Position numbers and translations under genes: made by a program
DNA from: UBA668 sp043740085
GTDB lineage: Bacteria; Actinomycetota; Acidimicrobiia; Acidimicrobiales; Ilumatobacteraceae
Length of the DNA stretch: 64,000 bases
Direction: 5' to 3'
Assembly: GCA_043740085.1 (NCBI GenBank)
Contig: JAYUCY010000042.1
Span: forward strand, 1 to 64,000
The notes under the pieces: model-generated
The model's input: the letters and a program-made list of their open reading frames with translations, nothing else
The model's database searches: none
Told to the model about the DNA's origin: nothing
Part shown: one piece after another, positions 42,178-51,430 of the stretch
How the letters are laid out: each line of letters begins with the position of its first letter
Numbering within the stretch: position 1 is the first letter of the stretch

Positions 42178-43509
42178 TCACCACTTCGACAGCAGCGCTG
42201 CCTGCAACACGATGGCGCACGTGGCCTGCACGCCCACCGCCGCAGCACCCGACCAACGACGTGATCGTGCGATGAGGGCAGCGCCGGCGATCGCAATCCA
42301 TGGGTAGAAGATCAGCCAAATCCGCTCCACCTCACCCTTGGTGTACCGCGAGAGATGCGAGACGAGCAGCGCGGCCAACGCGCTGCCGACCAGTAACCAC
42401 ATCCGCCGGCTGCGCAACACGCCCATGCCGACCACCGTCACCGGGCCAAGCGCAATCAGCGCAGCACCGATGTTGCCGATGGCGAAGTAGCCCCACATAC
42501 GGAACTGCGCCGACCCGAGGTGGTACTGCTCGTTGGTGGCCCGCACACCGTCCAGCCACCAGAATCCGGCAAGCCACCAGGCCCCAATCACCGTCAGCCC
42601 GCCGGCAGCCCCACCGACGATCACCGCCCAGGTCCCGACGTCGCGTCGCCGCAATCCAGCTATCAGCAGCACCGCCGGCACAAGCAGCAAGGTGGCGCCG
42701 AGGTAGGTGAGGAACAGCAGACCGCCGAACAGCACGCCGGCAGCAACCCCACAGCAGACGGCCCGTCCTCGGCGGCGCGAGACGCCCTCAGCGACCGCAG
42801 CGACACCCAGCGCGCCAACCGCTGCGAACACAGCGTCGCCGGAGGTCAGCATCCAGATTCCATGGGGTGCCACAATGAGGAGCGGGGCAGCGCGGCGCAT
42901 CCACTGCTCACCGGCCACCGCTCGAACGGTGACCGCCACCGCTGCAGCGGTGGCGCCGGTGCCGAGAATCGAGAGCGCCACCACCGGCCATACGCCGCTC
43001 AGTCCGGCTGCATCCAGAAACTTGAGCAGGAGCACGAAGCCGGGAGGGTGCCCGCGGACGTGCACCGAGTAGCGGCCGATCTTGTCAACGAATGTCCGTA
43101 CGAACTCGCCTGCGGGCGGCGCCTTGGCCAGATTGGCCAGGTACTCGGACTTGTGTTCCGCGCCGTAGCGCAGGCCATCAGCGCCATCGCTCAACGCCAG
43201 CAATGTGGCGAACAACATCGCTCCGAGCGACGTCGCCAGCAACACCCAACGTTGTCGAACACGCCACCACCAGCCGCTGCGGCAGGCGGCGGCAACCAGC
43301 AGTGCCAACAGACCGGCGCCCACCAAGCTCCATCCGAAGCGCCACACCCAACCGTCCATCTCGTCGCGGCCCACCAGTGGTGCCGCACCGAGATTGAGCC
43401 GCGTGTTGGTGCGTTGCTCGGCGCGACCCTGGACAACGCTCCACCACACCACCGCCACAGCGATGCACGCCAGCACGACCGGAAGGAGACGGCGACGCCA
43501 AATGGTCAT
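42178..43509 (-). CDS. Polytopic membrane protein, glycosyltransferase-like (GT-C)
   Basis: A 443-residue protein with about ten membrane helices. The extracytoplasmic loop with VHVRGHPPGFVLLLKFL resembles the HPP motif after the first loop in GT39/GT83-type lipid-linked glycosyltransferases, though the first acidic motif is less clear. Neighbours (epimerase, GT2) support a glycan role. It overlaps the DoxX-like gene by ATGA. Confidence 0.7.
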   Translation of the reverse strand: MTIWRRRLLPVVLACIAVAVVWWSVVQGRAEQRTNTRLNLGAAPLVGRDEMDGWVWRFGWSLVGAGLLALLVAAACRSGWWWRVRQRWVLLATSLGAMLFATLLALSDGADGLRYGAEHKSEYLANLAKAPPAGEFVRTFVDKIGRYSVHVRGHPPGFVLLLKFLDAAGLSGVWPVVALSILGTGATAAAVAVTVRAVAGEQWMRRAAPLLIVAPHGIWMLTSGDAVFAAVGALGVAAVAEGVSRRRGRAVCCGVAAGVLFGGLLFLTYLGATLLLVPAVLLIAGLRRRDVGTWAVIVGGAAGGLTVIGAWWLAGFWWLDGVRATNEQYHLGSAQFRMWGYFAIGNIGAALIALGPVTVVGMGVLRSRRMWLLVGSALAALLVSHLSRYTKGEVERIWLIFYPWIAIAGAALIARSRRWSGAAAVGVQATCAIVLQAALLSKW

Positions 43510-44438
43510 TCAGCCAACGGTACGACGACGGCGCTCGCTCTGCGAGCGAACAGCGCCGACGCAAGTGCAAGGCCACCCCAGAACGCAACATTCGTACCAG
43601 TGGCAATCTTCTGCACCACGCCGTCGTCGCGCAGGTAGTCGAACGTCTGCTGAAGGAACACCACGAGCGCCAGAACCGCACAGCCAATGGACGCCGCGTA
43701 GGCCAGTACGACCTTGCGACTGCCGACGATGAGCAGCACGCCGAACACAATCGTGAGCACTGCCCAGAGCGGGTTGAAGAAGAGGAACTTCAGCTCCCAT
43801 CGCCGGGTGACCCCGCCATCCGCATTGGTGAAGCCGGCATCGCTACCCAGCAGCGCGACTGCTCTGCCACTGAAATCGATGGAGCGAGCGACAATCAGAC
43901 CCAACCCACCAACGACGACGGCGACGATGCCCGTGGAACGCAGGGCTCGGTTCGAGCGTTCTGGCGGGCCGGCCAGCACACCATCGACTCCGAGGTGGTC
44001 GCCAGACGGCACTGCCCACAACAGCAGATGCAGGCCAATCATCAAGAGGTAGGACCACGCCCACTCGTCCGCCTTCGGGTAGTACAGCACCGACAAGCCG
44101 ATCGGGACGGCCAAGGCCGCACCGGCCAGCGCCACCCAGCGTGACCGATACCCAATCAGCAGCAGTGCGGCGACGATCGTTTCGCTGATCAGCGTGAACC
44201 AACCGAACGCCTGAAAGTTGGGGAGCACCAGTTCGCGCAGCGCCCAGCGATAGGGAGCCAGCGGCGCATTCTGTGCACCCGCAGCGACGTACTTGTAGAG
44301 ACCGCCACCGTTGTTCTCGCCGAAGTCGTTGGGCACTTTCCAGTGCAGGTTCGCCAACCACATCAGCCCGGCGAGAATGCGCACGCCACCAATGGTGTAG
44401 CCCTGAGCCCGTTCCTGCATCTCTGCTCGGTTCGTCAT
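43506..44438 (-). CDS. DoxX/TQO-like membrane protein
   Basis: A 310-residue protein from the ATG at 44438 with several helices. ARVILAGLMWL-type opening (GGVRILAGLMWLANLHWKVP) and ISETIVAALLLIGYRSRWVA match DoxX-family proteins. The family is broad and its members handle quinone or thiosulfate redox, or have unknown roles. It precedes and overlaps the GT-C-like gene. Confidence 0.72.
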   Translation of the reverse strand: MTNRAEMQERAQGYTIGGVRILAGLMWLANLHWKVPNDFGENNGGGLYKYVAAGAQNAPLAPYRWALRELVLPNFQAFGWFTLISETIVAALLLIGYRSRWVALAGAALAVPIGLSVLYYPKADEWAWSYLLMIGLHLLLWAVPSGDHLGVDGVLAGPPERSNRALRSTGIVAVVVGGLGLIVARSIDFSGRAVALLGSDAGFTNADGGVTRRWELKFLFFNPLWAVLTIVFGVLLIVGSRKVVLAYAASIGCAVLALVVFLQQTFDYLRDDGVVQKIATGTNVAFWGGLALASALFARRASAVVVPLAE

Positions 44439-44538
44439 TTGGCCAGCATGACAGGCACAGAGGAACGCGCCGTCCAGTTTCTGGAAAGTTTCGCGGTTGG
44501 CATCACAGCCCTTGCGCTCGCCGAATACCATCCACGAC

Positions 44539-44823
44539 ATGGAGGGACCTGCCGTACAGCGGCAAGCCGCGGTGCACGCGATGATCGATCAGCTCCCCGA
44601 CTTCATGCGCGCCTCGGTACTACACCTTGGCGACGGTGATCGCTCGGTGATCGATGCGCTCACCGTCAACGCCGACCACGTCGCCAAAGTCGGCGCCAAC
44701 GTCGCCGACCTCATCGGTGGCCACACCGCATGGGCCGCTGCTGGGTTGCCGGTAGCTCGGCCAGACCATTCGCATCTGGATTCACCAAGCTTCGACGGGC
44801 AGGGCTTCACCGAGTTGCTGTGA
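44539..44823 (+). CDS. Rhodanese-like small protein without catalytic Cys
   Basis: A 94-residue frame whose second half, GDGDRSVIDAL ... NVADLIGGHTAWAAAGLPV, matches the end of rhodanese domains (CxxGxRS ... ADLxGGxxAWxxAGLPV). The position of the catalytic cysteine is Leu (HLGDGDRS), so sulfur transfer is not expected. The first half of the domain is missing or very diverged. It may be a decayed gene; a different frame starting at 44448 is also open and the start is uncertain. Confidence 0.4.
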   Translation: MEGPAVQRQAAVHAMIDQLPDFMRASVLHLGDGDRSVIDALTVNADHVAKVGANVADLIGGHTAWAAAGLPVARPDHSHLDSPSFDGQGFTELL

Positions 44824-45607
44824 GCGCTGCGTACGAGTGCTCGACCGCATCGACGATCAGCTCGCGGACCCGCGACACATTCGAACGCATCATCGCAAAC
44901 ACTGCATCCATCGTCACTGGTTCATGGCCATCGACACCCGCGTCGTAGTCAGTGACGAGCGCAACCGAGGCGTAACGAATTCCCAGCTCGGCCGCGAGCA
45001 CGGCCTCGGGATACCCCGTCATGTTCACCACGGTCCAGCCCATCGAACGAAACCACATGCTCTCCGCACGAGTGGAGAAACGGGGGCCATTGATGACGAC
45101 CATGGTGCCGCCGTCCACCATGTCCGCGCCGGTGCGGCCACCCGCGGCGACGAGCTGTGCGCGCAGCACCGAGTCGTACGGGTCGGCGAACGTTTGGTGG
45201 TGCACTGGGCCGGCTGTGCCAGGCCGGCCAGTTGGCCCGCCGACATCATGAAATGTGTCAGGCCGACCCCATGTCCGGTCGACCACCTGGTCGATAACCA
45301 CCAGTTGGCCTGGATGGATATCGGGCTGTAACGAGCCGACCGAGCATGGCGTGACAATCGAGCGCACTCCCACCCAGTGCATCGCCCACATGTTGGCCCG
45401 ATATGGCACTCGGTGTGCCGCGAACTCATGATTGCGGCCGTGACGCGCCATGAACGCCACGGGGTTGCCAGCGACCGAGCCAACTACCACCGGGCCAGCG
45501 GGCGGACCGTAGGGCGTATCCACCACGATCTCTTGCGCACCATCCAAAAACTCGTAGAAACCGGAGCCACCAAAGATGCCAAGGGGCGTCTGCTGATCTG
45601 TCGTCAT
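44807..45607 (-). CDS. mtnP: S-methyl-5'-thioadenosine phosphorylase
   Basis: A 266-residue trimeric PNP-family enzyme: LGIFGGSGFYEF (phosphate-binding), MARHGRNHEFAAHRVPYRAN, GPRFSTRAE and VVNMTGYPEAVLAAELGI, then VTDYDAGVDG. The NMTGYPE motif separates MTA phosphorylases from guanosine-type enzymes. It splits methylthioadenosine, a by-product of radical SAM and polyamine chemistry, to adenine and methylthioribose 1-phosphate. It overlaps the rhodanese-like frame end to end. Confidence 0.9.
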   Translation of the reverse strand: MTTDQQTPLGIFGGSGFYEFLDGAQEIVVDTPYGPPAGPVVVGSVAGNPVAFMARHGRNHEFAAHRVPYRANMWAMHWVGVRSIVTPCSVGSLQPDIHPGQLVVIDQVVDRTWGRPDTFHDVGGPTGRPGTAGPVHHQTFADPYDSVLRAQLVAAGGRTGADMVDGGTMVVINGPRFSTRAESMWFRSMGWTVVNMTGYPEAVLAAELGIRYASVALVTDYDAGVDGHEPVTMDAVFAMMRSNVSRVRELIVDAVEHSYAALTATR

Positions 45608-45643
45608 TGTGTGTTCCTAGCATGGGCATAAGGTTCATGCGGG

Positions 45644-47149
45644 ATGGGTAGCTCGGTACCGGACGCGATCGTTGTGGCCACCGCTGATCGCGCCCTGCAA
45701 CGGTTACTCCCGTTGCCGTTGGTCGTTGAGCAGCGCGAGGGTTCGCTCACTCTCACCCCGCAGTCGCGCATCGTCATCGGTGCGGGCATCGGTGGTTTTG
45801 ATCACACCGTCAATCACCTCATCGGCGATGTGCAGAAGGCCACCGGCCTTCACTTGGCGCGCGCTGCAATCGCTGCCGACGGCGATATCACCCTTCGACT
45901 GGACGGAGATCTAGCCGAGCAGGGTGAGGAGGGCTACGAACTGTTCGTCGGCGCCCACGGTGCATCGCTACGCGCCGGGCATCCGCATGGACTGTGGAAC
46001 GGAAGCCGAACCCTCGTTCAACTGTTCGCTCATCTACCCGGCGATGCGACGTTGCCGGCAGTGCGGATTGTCGACCGCCCGCGCTACCTGTGGCGCGGTG
46101 CCATGTTGGACGTTGCCCGTCATTTCTTCGGGGTCGATCAGGTGCTGCGTTTCATCGAGCTGATTGCACGCTTCAAGATCAATTGCCTGCATCTACATCT
46201 CACTGATGATCAAGGCTGGCGTCTCGCAATCGACGGCTGGCCGACGCTGACCAACATCGGTGGCAGCACGGCAACCGGCCACGGATCTGGCGGTTGGTTC
46301 AGCCGCACCGACTACAGGGAGATCGTCGCCCACGCGGCCCGCCACTTCATCACGATTGTCCCCGAAATTGATATGCCGGGTCACACGAATGCTGCGCTGG
46401 CGTCGGTGCCGGCGCTGAACCTCACCGGCAAGTCACCTCCGCTGTACACCGACATGCCTCGCGATGTGGCCAGCGTCGGTTTCAGCTCGCTGCATCTCGC
46501 GGCCCCAGCGACTCGCCACTTCATCGCTGACGTGATCGCGCAGCTGGCAGCCGACACCTCCGGCAAGTACCTGCACATCGGAGGCGATGAGGCCAACGCT
46601 ACCGATGCCGGGGAGTACCGCGAGTTCATCGAGCTGCTGCAGCGCGAGGTGCATTCCCACGGCAAGCAGTTGGTCGGCTGGGAGGAAATTGCAAACGTCG
46701 CGCTGCTCCCGGGAGCAATCGTGCAGCACTGGCTGCACGGCGATGTCATGCGCCGCGCTCCAGGCAGTGCGCGCTTCGTGATGTCGCCGTCGGCGCATAC
46801 GTATCTCGACATGAAGCACACACCGAGCTGCCGGGTTGGCAGGAGATGGGCCGGCTGTATTGACGTGGACATGGCATACGGGTGGGATCCGGCGACGCTG
46901 ATTGAGGGCATCGGCGACGACCGCATCGAGGGCGTAGAGGCGCCACTGTGGACCGAGAAGGTCGCCACGTTTGAGGACGTGCAACACCTTTGTTTCCCGC
47001 GCCTTGCGTGCCTCGGCGAAGTTGGCTGGACCGCACAGCACCTGCGTAGCTGGGACGCTTTCAGACCGCGACTGGCAGTGCACGCGGATCGGCTGGAACG
47101 AATCGGAGTGCCTGTCTATCGGTCGGCGCTCTTGGACCGAGCTCTCTGA
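45644..47149 (+). CDS. Family 20 beta-N-acetylhexosaminidase
   Basis: A 501-residue GH20 enzyme. The N-terminal domain (about 15-140) precedes the barrel starting YLWRGAMLDVARHFFG. HLHLTDDQGWRLAIDGWP, IVPEIDMPGHTNAAL and HIGGDEAN are family motifs; Asp315-Glu316 form the catalytic pair for substrate-assisted hydrolysis of GlcNAc or GalNAc ends. No signal peptide is seen, so it is probably cytosolic and recycles wall or chitin fragments. Confidence 0.9.
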   Translation: MGSSVPDAIVVATADRALQRLLPLPLVVEQREGSLTLTPQSRIVIGAGIGGFDHTVNHLIGDVQKATGLHLARAAIAADGDITLRLDGDLAEQGEEGYELFVGAHGASLRAGHPHGLWNGSRTLVQLFAHLPGDATLPAVRIVDRPRYLWRGAMLDVARHFFGVDQVLRFIELIARFKINCLHLHLTDDQGWRLAIDGWPTLTNIGGSTATGHGSGGWFSRTDYREIVAHAARHFITIVPEIDMPGHTNAALASVPALNLTGKSPPLYTDMPRDVASVGFSSLHLAAPATRHFIADVIAQLAADTSGKYLHIGGDEANATDAGEYREFIELLQREVHSHGKQLVGWEEIANVALLPGAIVQHWLHGDVMRRAPGSARFVMSPSAHTYLDMKHTPSCRVGRRWAGCIDVDMAYGWDPATLIEGIGDDRIEGVEAPLWTEKVATFEDVQHLCFPRLACLGEVGWTAQHLRSWDAFRPRLAVHADRLERIGVPVYRSALLDRAL

Positions 47150-47221
47150 GCGGGTAAATGTTCATCACTCAATGTTGATACGAGTCGTAGCAACTTTTCT
47201 ATGTGGGGCTAGGCTGATCAC

Positions 47222-49720
47222 ATGGCGTTCGATCCAAAAAAGTGGACTGTCAAGACCAACGAAGCCTTTGCCGCAGCTATTGACCAGGCAAAGGCGCTCA
47301 GCAACCCCGAGCTGACTCCGGACCACCTCATGGCCGCGCTCGCCCGGCAGGACGACACCATTGTCCCTGCCGTGCTGGCCAAGCTGGGCCTGGCACCGCT
47401 GATGGTGCGCAACAAGGCCGACGAAGCGGTCAACAAGCTGCCCAAGGCGTTCGGCACCAACGACCCGCGTATGAATCGCGAGCTCGACAATGTGGTGCAA
47501 AACGCGGTTGCGTATCAGAAGGACTTGAAGGACGACTTTCTGTCGGTCGAGCACTTGCTGCTGGCGATGAATGCACGGCTGGGCATTGGCAGCGAGGAGC
47601 TACTGCTCGCGCTCAAGGAAGTTCGCGGTAGCCATCGCGTCACGTCGCAAAATCCGGAGGAAAGCTTCGCCGCGCTCGCGAAGTACGGGCAAGACCTCAC
47701 GCAGCGCGCACGCGACGGCAAGATCGACCCGGTCATTGGTCGCGACGACGAAATTCGTCGCGTCATTCAGGTGCTGTCACGGCGCACGAAGAACAACCCG
47801 GTTCTCATCGGCGAGCCAGGAGTTGGCAAAACCGCCATCGTCGAAGGGCTCGCGCGCCGCATCGCCGACGGCGACGTGCCCGAGGGGCTCAAGAACAAGC
47901 GCCTGATCAGCCTCGATATCGGCTCCATGCTCGCTGGCGCGAAGTACCGCGGCGAGTTCGAGGAACGGCTCAAGGCTGTGCTCAAGGAGATCACCGACGC
48001 AGCCGGCGAGGTCATCACCTTCGTCGACGAGATCCACACCATCGTCGGTGCCGGCGGCGCCGAGGGCGCGATGGATGCGGGCAACATGATCAAGCCGATG
48101 CTTGCTCGTGGCGAGCTGCGTATGGTCGGGGCCACCACGCTCGACGAGTACCGCAAGTACGTCGAGAAGGATCCTGCGCTGGAGCGCCGCTTCCAGCAGG
48201 TCTACGTGGGTGAACCCAGCGTAGAGGACACCATCGGTATTCTGCGCGGCCTCAAGGAGCGCTACGAAGTGCACCACGGTGTGCGCATTCAAGACAGCGC
48301 ACTGGTGTCTGCCGCCGTCTTGTCGAACCGCTACCTCACCAACCGGTTCCTGCCCGATAAGGCGATCGACCTGATGGACGAAGCAGCGGCGAAGCTGCGT
48401 ATTGAGATCGACTCGCTGCCCACCGAGATCGACGTGGTGCAGCGCCGCATCCTGCAGCTCGAGATTGAACAACTGGCGCTCGCCAAGGAGACTGACAACG
48501 CTTCCAAGGAACGGTTGGAGATCATCGTCGACGAGCTGGCCACTCTCAACGTGCAAGTCCACGGGATGAAGGCCCACTGGGAGAACGAAAAGCAGGCCAT
48601 CGACGCGATTCGTTCGCTGAAGGAAGAGCTCGAGCAGTTGCGTACCCAGGTCGAGCGCGAGACCGATCTGTCGATCGCGGCCGAGATTCGCTACGGGCGT
48701 ATCCCCGAGCTCGAACGTCGCATCTCGGAGGCCACCGAGCACCTCGACGAGCTGCAAGTGGGCAACCGCATGCTGAAGGAAGAGGTCGATGCGGAAGACA
48801 TCGCCGAGGTCGTCAGCAAGTGGACGGGCGTGCAGGTCAGCCGGCTTCTGGAGGGCGAGATGACCAAGCTCATCCACCTTGAGGATCAGTTGCATCAGCG
48901 CGTCATCGGGCAGGACGACGCAGTCACCGCCGTCGCGAATGCAATCCGTCGCTCACGCGCCGGGCTCTCCGACCCCAATCGTCCGATTGGCTCGTTCATG
49001 TTCCTCGGGCCTACCGGCGTTGGCAAGACCGAGTTGGCGCGAGCGGTCGCCGAGTACCTGTTCGACGACGAGAAGTCGATGGTGCGCATCGACATGGGTG
49101 AGTACATGGAGAAGTTCTCCGTCACTCGCCTCATCGGGGCGCCCCCCGGCTACGTGGGGTACGACGAGGGCGGCCAGCTCACCGAGGCGGTGCGTCGTCG
49201 CCCGTATTGCGTGATCTTGCTCGACGAGATCGAGAAGGCGCACCCCGATGTGTTCAACGTGCTGCTGCAGGTGCTTGACGACGGGCGGCTGACGGATGGC
49301 CAGGGCCGCACGGTCGACTTCACCAATGTCGTATTGATCATGACCTCGAACCTGCCGGGCGACCCGCTGGGCTTCTTCAAGCCCGAGTTCATCAACCGCG
49401 TCGACGACATCATCCGCTTCCGGGCGCTCACACCGGACGACCTGTTGCGTATCGTCACCATTCAGGTCGAGCGCTTGCGCAGCCGCATGGCCGATCGGCG
49501 CATCACGCTGGTCGTCACGGAGGCCGCGTTGGCCTGGATTGCCCATGAGGGCTACGACCCGTCCTTCGGTGCGCGCCCGCTGAAGCGTGTGATCCAACGC
49601 GAGATCGCCGACCGGGCCTCGCTACTGATCCTCAGTGGTACTGCCGTCGAAGGCAGCACCGTCACCGTCGACGTAGAAACCACCAACGACCACACCGAGC
49701 TGTCCCTCAGCACCACTTAA
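47222..49720 (+). CDS. clpB: ClpB disaggregase
   Basis: An 832-residue AAA+ chaperone with the N-domain (ELTPDHLMAALARQDD), NBD1 (GEPGVGKTAIVEGLARR; VTFVDEIHT-like Walker B), a coiled-coil M-domain (about 410-525) and NBD2 (GPTGVGKTELARAVAEYL; GAPPGYVGYDEGGQLTEAVR). After MTSNL the usual spacer before FKPEFINRVDD is about 25 residues shorter than in most ClpB, a local deletion. An upstream TAGGCT (near 47209) could give a leaderless start at 47222. I see no HspR (HAIR) box. Confidence 0.95.
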   Translation: MAFDPKKWTVKTNEAFAAAIDQAKALSNPELTPDHLMAALARQDDTIVPAVLAKLGLAPLMVRNKADEAVNKLPKAFGTNDPRMNRELDNVVQNAVAYQKDLKDDFLSVEHLLLAMNARLGIGSEELLLALKEVRGSHRVTSQNPEESFAALAKYGQDLTQRARDGKIDPVIGRDDEIRRVIQVLSRRTKNNPVLIGEPGVGKTAIVEGLARRIADGDVPEGLKNKRLISLDIGSMLAGAKYRGEFEERLKAVLKEITDAAGEVITFVDEIHTIVGAGGAEGAMDAGNMIKPMLARGELRMVGATTLDEYRKYVEKDPALERRFQQVYVGEPSVEDTIGILRGLKERYEVHHGVRIQDSALVSAAVLSNRYLTNRFLPDKAIDLMDEAAAKLRIEIDSLPTEIDVVQRRILQLEIEQLALAKETDNASKERLEIIVDELATLNVQVHGMKAHWENEKQAIDAIRSLKEELEQLRTQVERETDLSIAAEIRYGRIPELERRISEATEHLDELQVGNRMLKEEVDAEDIAEVVSKWTGVQVSRLLEGEMTKLIHLEDQLHQRVIGQDDAVTAVANAIRRSRAGLSDPNRPIGSFMFLGPTGVGKTELARAVAEYLFDDEKSMVRIDMGEYMEKFSVTRLIGAPPGYVGYDEGGQLTEAVRRRPYCVILLDEIEKAHPDVFNVLLQVLDDGRLTDGQGRTVDFTNVVLIMTSNLPGDPLGFFKPEFINRVDDIIRFRALTPDDLLRIVTIQVERLRSRMADRRITLVVTEAALAWIAHEGYDPSFGARPLKRVIQREIADRASLLILSGTAVEGSTVTVDVETTNDHTELSLSTT

Positions 49721-49732
49721 GGAACCACCCCG

Positions 49733-49768
49733 CCCGCGCCGGCACCGGTGGGGTGGGGCCGGCGCGGG
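49733..49768 (+). terminator. GC-rich hairpin after clpB
   Basis: CCCGCGCCGGC (49733-49743) pairs with GCCGGCGCGGG (49758-49768), a perfect 11-bp stem 13 bases after the clpB stop. There is no T-tract, so it may be a weak or Rho-assisted terminator. Confidence 0.55.
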
Positions 49769-49773
49769 TGTGG

Positions 49774-49917
49774 GTGTGGCCGCCCGGCCCACCCCGGTTT
49801 GTGGCACTGGTGTGGCCGCCCGGCCCACCCCGGTTTGTGGCACTGGTGTGGCCGCCCTGCCCACCCCGGTTTGTGGCACTGGTGTGGCCGCCCTGCCCAC
49901 CCCGGTTTGTGACACCC
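49774..49917. repeat. 36-bp minisatellite, four copies
   Basis: Four head-to-tail copies of a 36-base unit begin at 49774, 49810, 49846 and 49882 (each starting GTGTGGCCGCC and ending GGCACTG). Copies 1-2 share CCCGGCCC and copies 3-4 share CCTGCCC, so copies were duplicated in pairs. A 36-base unit is a multiple of three and is open in several frames, but no gene needs it. The copies have no spacers, so this is not CRISPR. Confidence 0.9.
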
Positions 49918-49921
49918 TCCA

Positions 49922-49977
49922 CCGCCCAAGGGCGAGTAAACACTCCAAAAACGACACGGTTACTCGCCCATGGGCGG
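49922..49977. repeat. 18-bp inverted repeat with 20-base spacer
   Basis: The arm at 49922-49939 (ending GGGCGAGTAA) and the arm at 49960-49977 (beginning TTACTCGCCC) are complementary at 17 of 18 positions. The element ends over the possible ATG of the Pr6Pr fragment. It may be a terminator, a mobile-element end or a dispersed palindromic element. Confidence 0.8.
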
Positions 49978-50239
49978 CAAAGAGTGCCAGTTCGCATCCG
50001 TGCGCTTCCCGATTCTGTGGCTGGCCTACACACTGGTTCGTGGCGCGCTGGTGGAAGATCGCACCGGTCGTAACTTCTACCCGTACCCGTACCCGTACCC
50101 GTACCCGCTCCTTGATGTCGTCGAGCACGGCTACGCGCGAATTGCGGTCAACATCGTGTTGGTCGCCGCGCTGTCCTTCGTGCTCGCGCTCGGCGCTCTC
50201 GCCGCCGACAAACGCCTTCGCGGCGTGCACGCTGGCTGA
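49970..50239 (+). pseudogene. Pr6Pr-family membrane protein, C-terminal fragment with expanded YP repeat
   Basis: An 89-residue frame: FPILWLAYTLVRGAL, then a Tyr-Pro run made by five TACCCG repeats (50078-50107), PLLDVVEHGYARIAVNIVLV and a final helix. WTLxRGxxxDWYPYPFLDVxxHGYGRV is the C-terminal hallmark of Pr6Pr (FAR-17a/AIG1-like) membrane proteins of about 200 residues. The first helices are replaced by the minisatellite and inverted repeat. It is most likely a truncated gene; function is doubtful. Confidence 0.6.
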
Positions 50240-50299
50240 CCCCGCAAAGAAATCTCGAAGATAAGGAACGAAACCGCTGAGTGGTGCGTCTATGAGTGC

Positions 50300-51226
50300 A
50301 TGGGATTGGTGCACGGATCGCGACGCATTCGGTTGACCCTGGCGGCATTGGTGCTGCCGCTGACATTCGCATCTGCCGGATGCAAGGGCGGGCCGAGCGA
50401 CTCACCGACGTCGGTGCCGCAGCCCACCACCACCTCCGAGACAATCGTGGTCACTGGGCGGCCGCTGCGGCGCCGCAACGGTCGGCTTCGTGTGGCCCGT
50501 AGCCGCCGCGGTCATTCGCACCTGACAGACCGGCAAGCTTTGCGGCTTTCACCATCTGTGCGCAAGGTTCTGGGCGATCACTGGCGTGCGCAGGGCGAGA
50601 TGGAGCACGCCTCGGTGGTTGCGTTCCACGATCTGGCCCGTCGACTCACGGCAGTCGGCGCTCCGACAGCGCTGTCCGAGCGCGCCATTCGCGCCGCCAA
50701 CCAGGAGGCCGACCACACGCAACGTTGCTTCGATCTCGCCGGGCGCTACCTCGGCGAAAACCTGCTCCCAGGTCGCCTACGCCGACCGATTCGGCTGCCG
50801 CGGTCGCGCGAGGCAGAGCTGACCCGATTGGCCGTAGAGGCCCTTCGCGACGGAGTGCTCAACGAGGGGCATGCCGCGTGGCTGGCCGCGGGTCAAGCTG
50901 AGCGCGCCACAGACTCTCGGGTGCGCGACACCCTGCTTGTCATTGCCCGCGACGAGGCCGAACACGCCGAGGTGTCGGCGGCTGTGCTGGCATGGTGTCT
51001 CGCCCAGGGAGAGGCTGATGTCCTGACCGCCGTCATCGCAGCGGCGGCCTGTCTACCTACGGTGGTCACCTCATGTGAAATTCCCGCTGGCGTCGATGCG
51101 ACCACACTTGCCGACCACGGTCTGTTCGACCCTGACGGTGCTCGCTATGGGAACGGCATCGGATACGCCTCAGTTCTTGCGGCGACGCATGCGGCCATGC
51201 CGCAGACCACTGCTTCACGTTGCTGA
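50300..51226 (+). CDS. Ferritin-like-domain lipoprotein
   Basis: A 308-residue protein with a lipoprotein signal (lipobox ASAGC, Cys28), a Thr/Pro and Arg-rich linker, then a four-helix ferritin-like domain: GEMEHASVVAFHDLARRL, AANQEADHTQRCFDLAGRYL, EGHAAWLAAGQAERA and IARDEAEHAEVSAAVLAWCL. The ExxH pairs on helices 1, 2 and 4 could form a di-iron site. A membrane-attached ferritin-like protein is unusual; its substrate is unknown. Confidence 0.72.
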   Translation: MGLVHGSRRIRLTLAALVLPLTFASAGCKGGPSDSPTSVPQPTTTSETIVVTGRPLRRRNGRLRVARSRRGHSHLTDRQALRLSPSVRKVLGDHWRAQGEMEHASVVAFHDLARRLTAVGAPTALSERAIRAANQEADHTQRCFDLAGRYLGENLLPGRLRRPIRLPRSREAELTRLAVEALRDGVLNEGHAAWLAAGQAERATDSRVRDTLLVIARDEAEHAEVSAAVLAWCLAQGEADVLTAVIAAAACLPTVVTSCEIPAGVDATTLADHGLFDPDGARYGNGIGYASVLAATHAAMPQTTASRC

Positions 51227-51430
51227 CCACTGCGTTGCTGCGCGACGCACGCCTCCAGTTGCGTTCGCAGCGATGCGGGAATCGTCGTCGGCGCGGCCAG
51301 CGGTAGCCGTGACGCCACCACACTGCACTCAACGCTCGCGGCTGTCACTACCCGAGTCGCCATCAGCGCCGCAGCCGCCCCACTGAGTGCACTGGACTCA
51401 CCGAATCGGAGCACCGCTGGCGTAGGCGCG

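Noticed and set aside
44448..44639. Alternative frame starting MTGTEERAVQFLESFAVG before the rhodanese-like gene
   Set aside because: It soon becomes Arg-rich shadow sequence and overlaps the better rhodanese-like frame; a frameshift between them is possible but unsupported.
47150..47221. HspR (HAIR) site upstream of clpB
   Set aside because: The only similar dyad (ACTC...GAGT near 47176) has the half-sites in the wrong orientation and an 11-base centre.
49774..49917. Possible CRISPR array from regular 36-base repeats
   Set aside because: The repeats are contiguous without spacers and no cas genes are present; it is a minisatellite.
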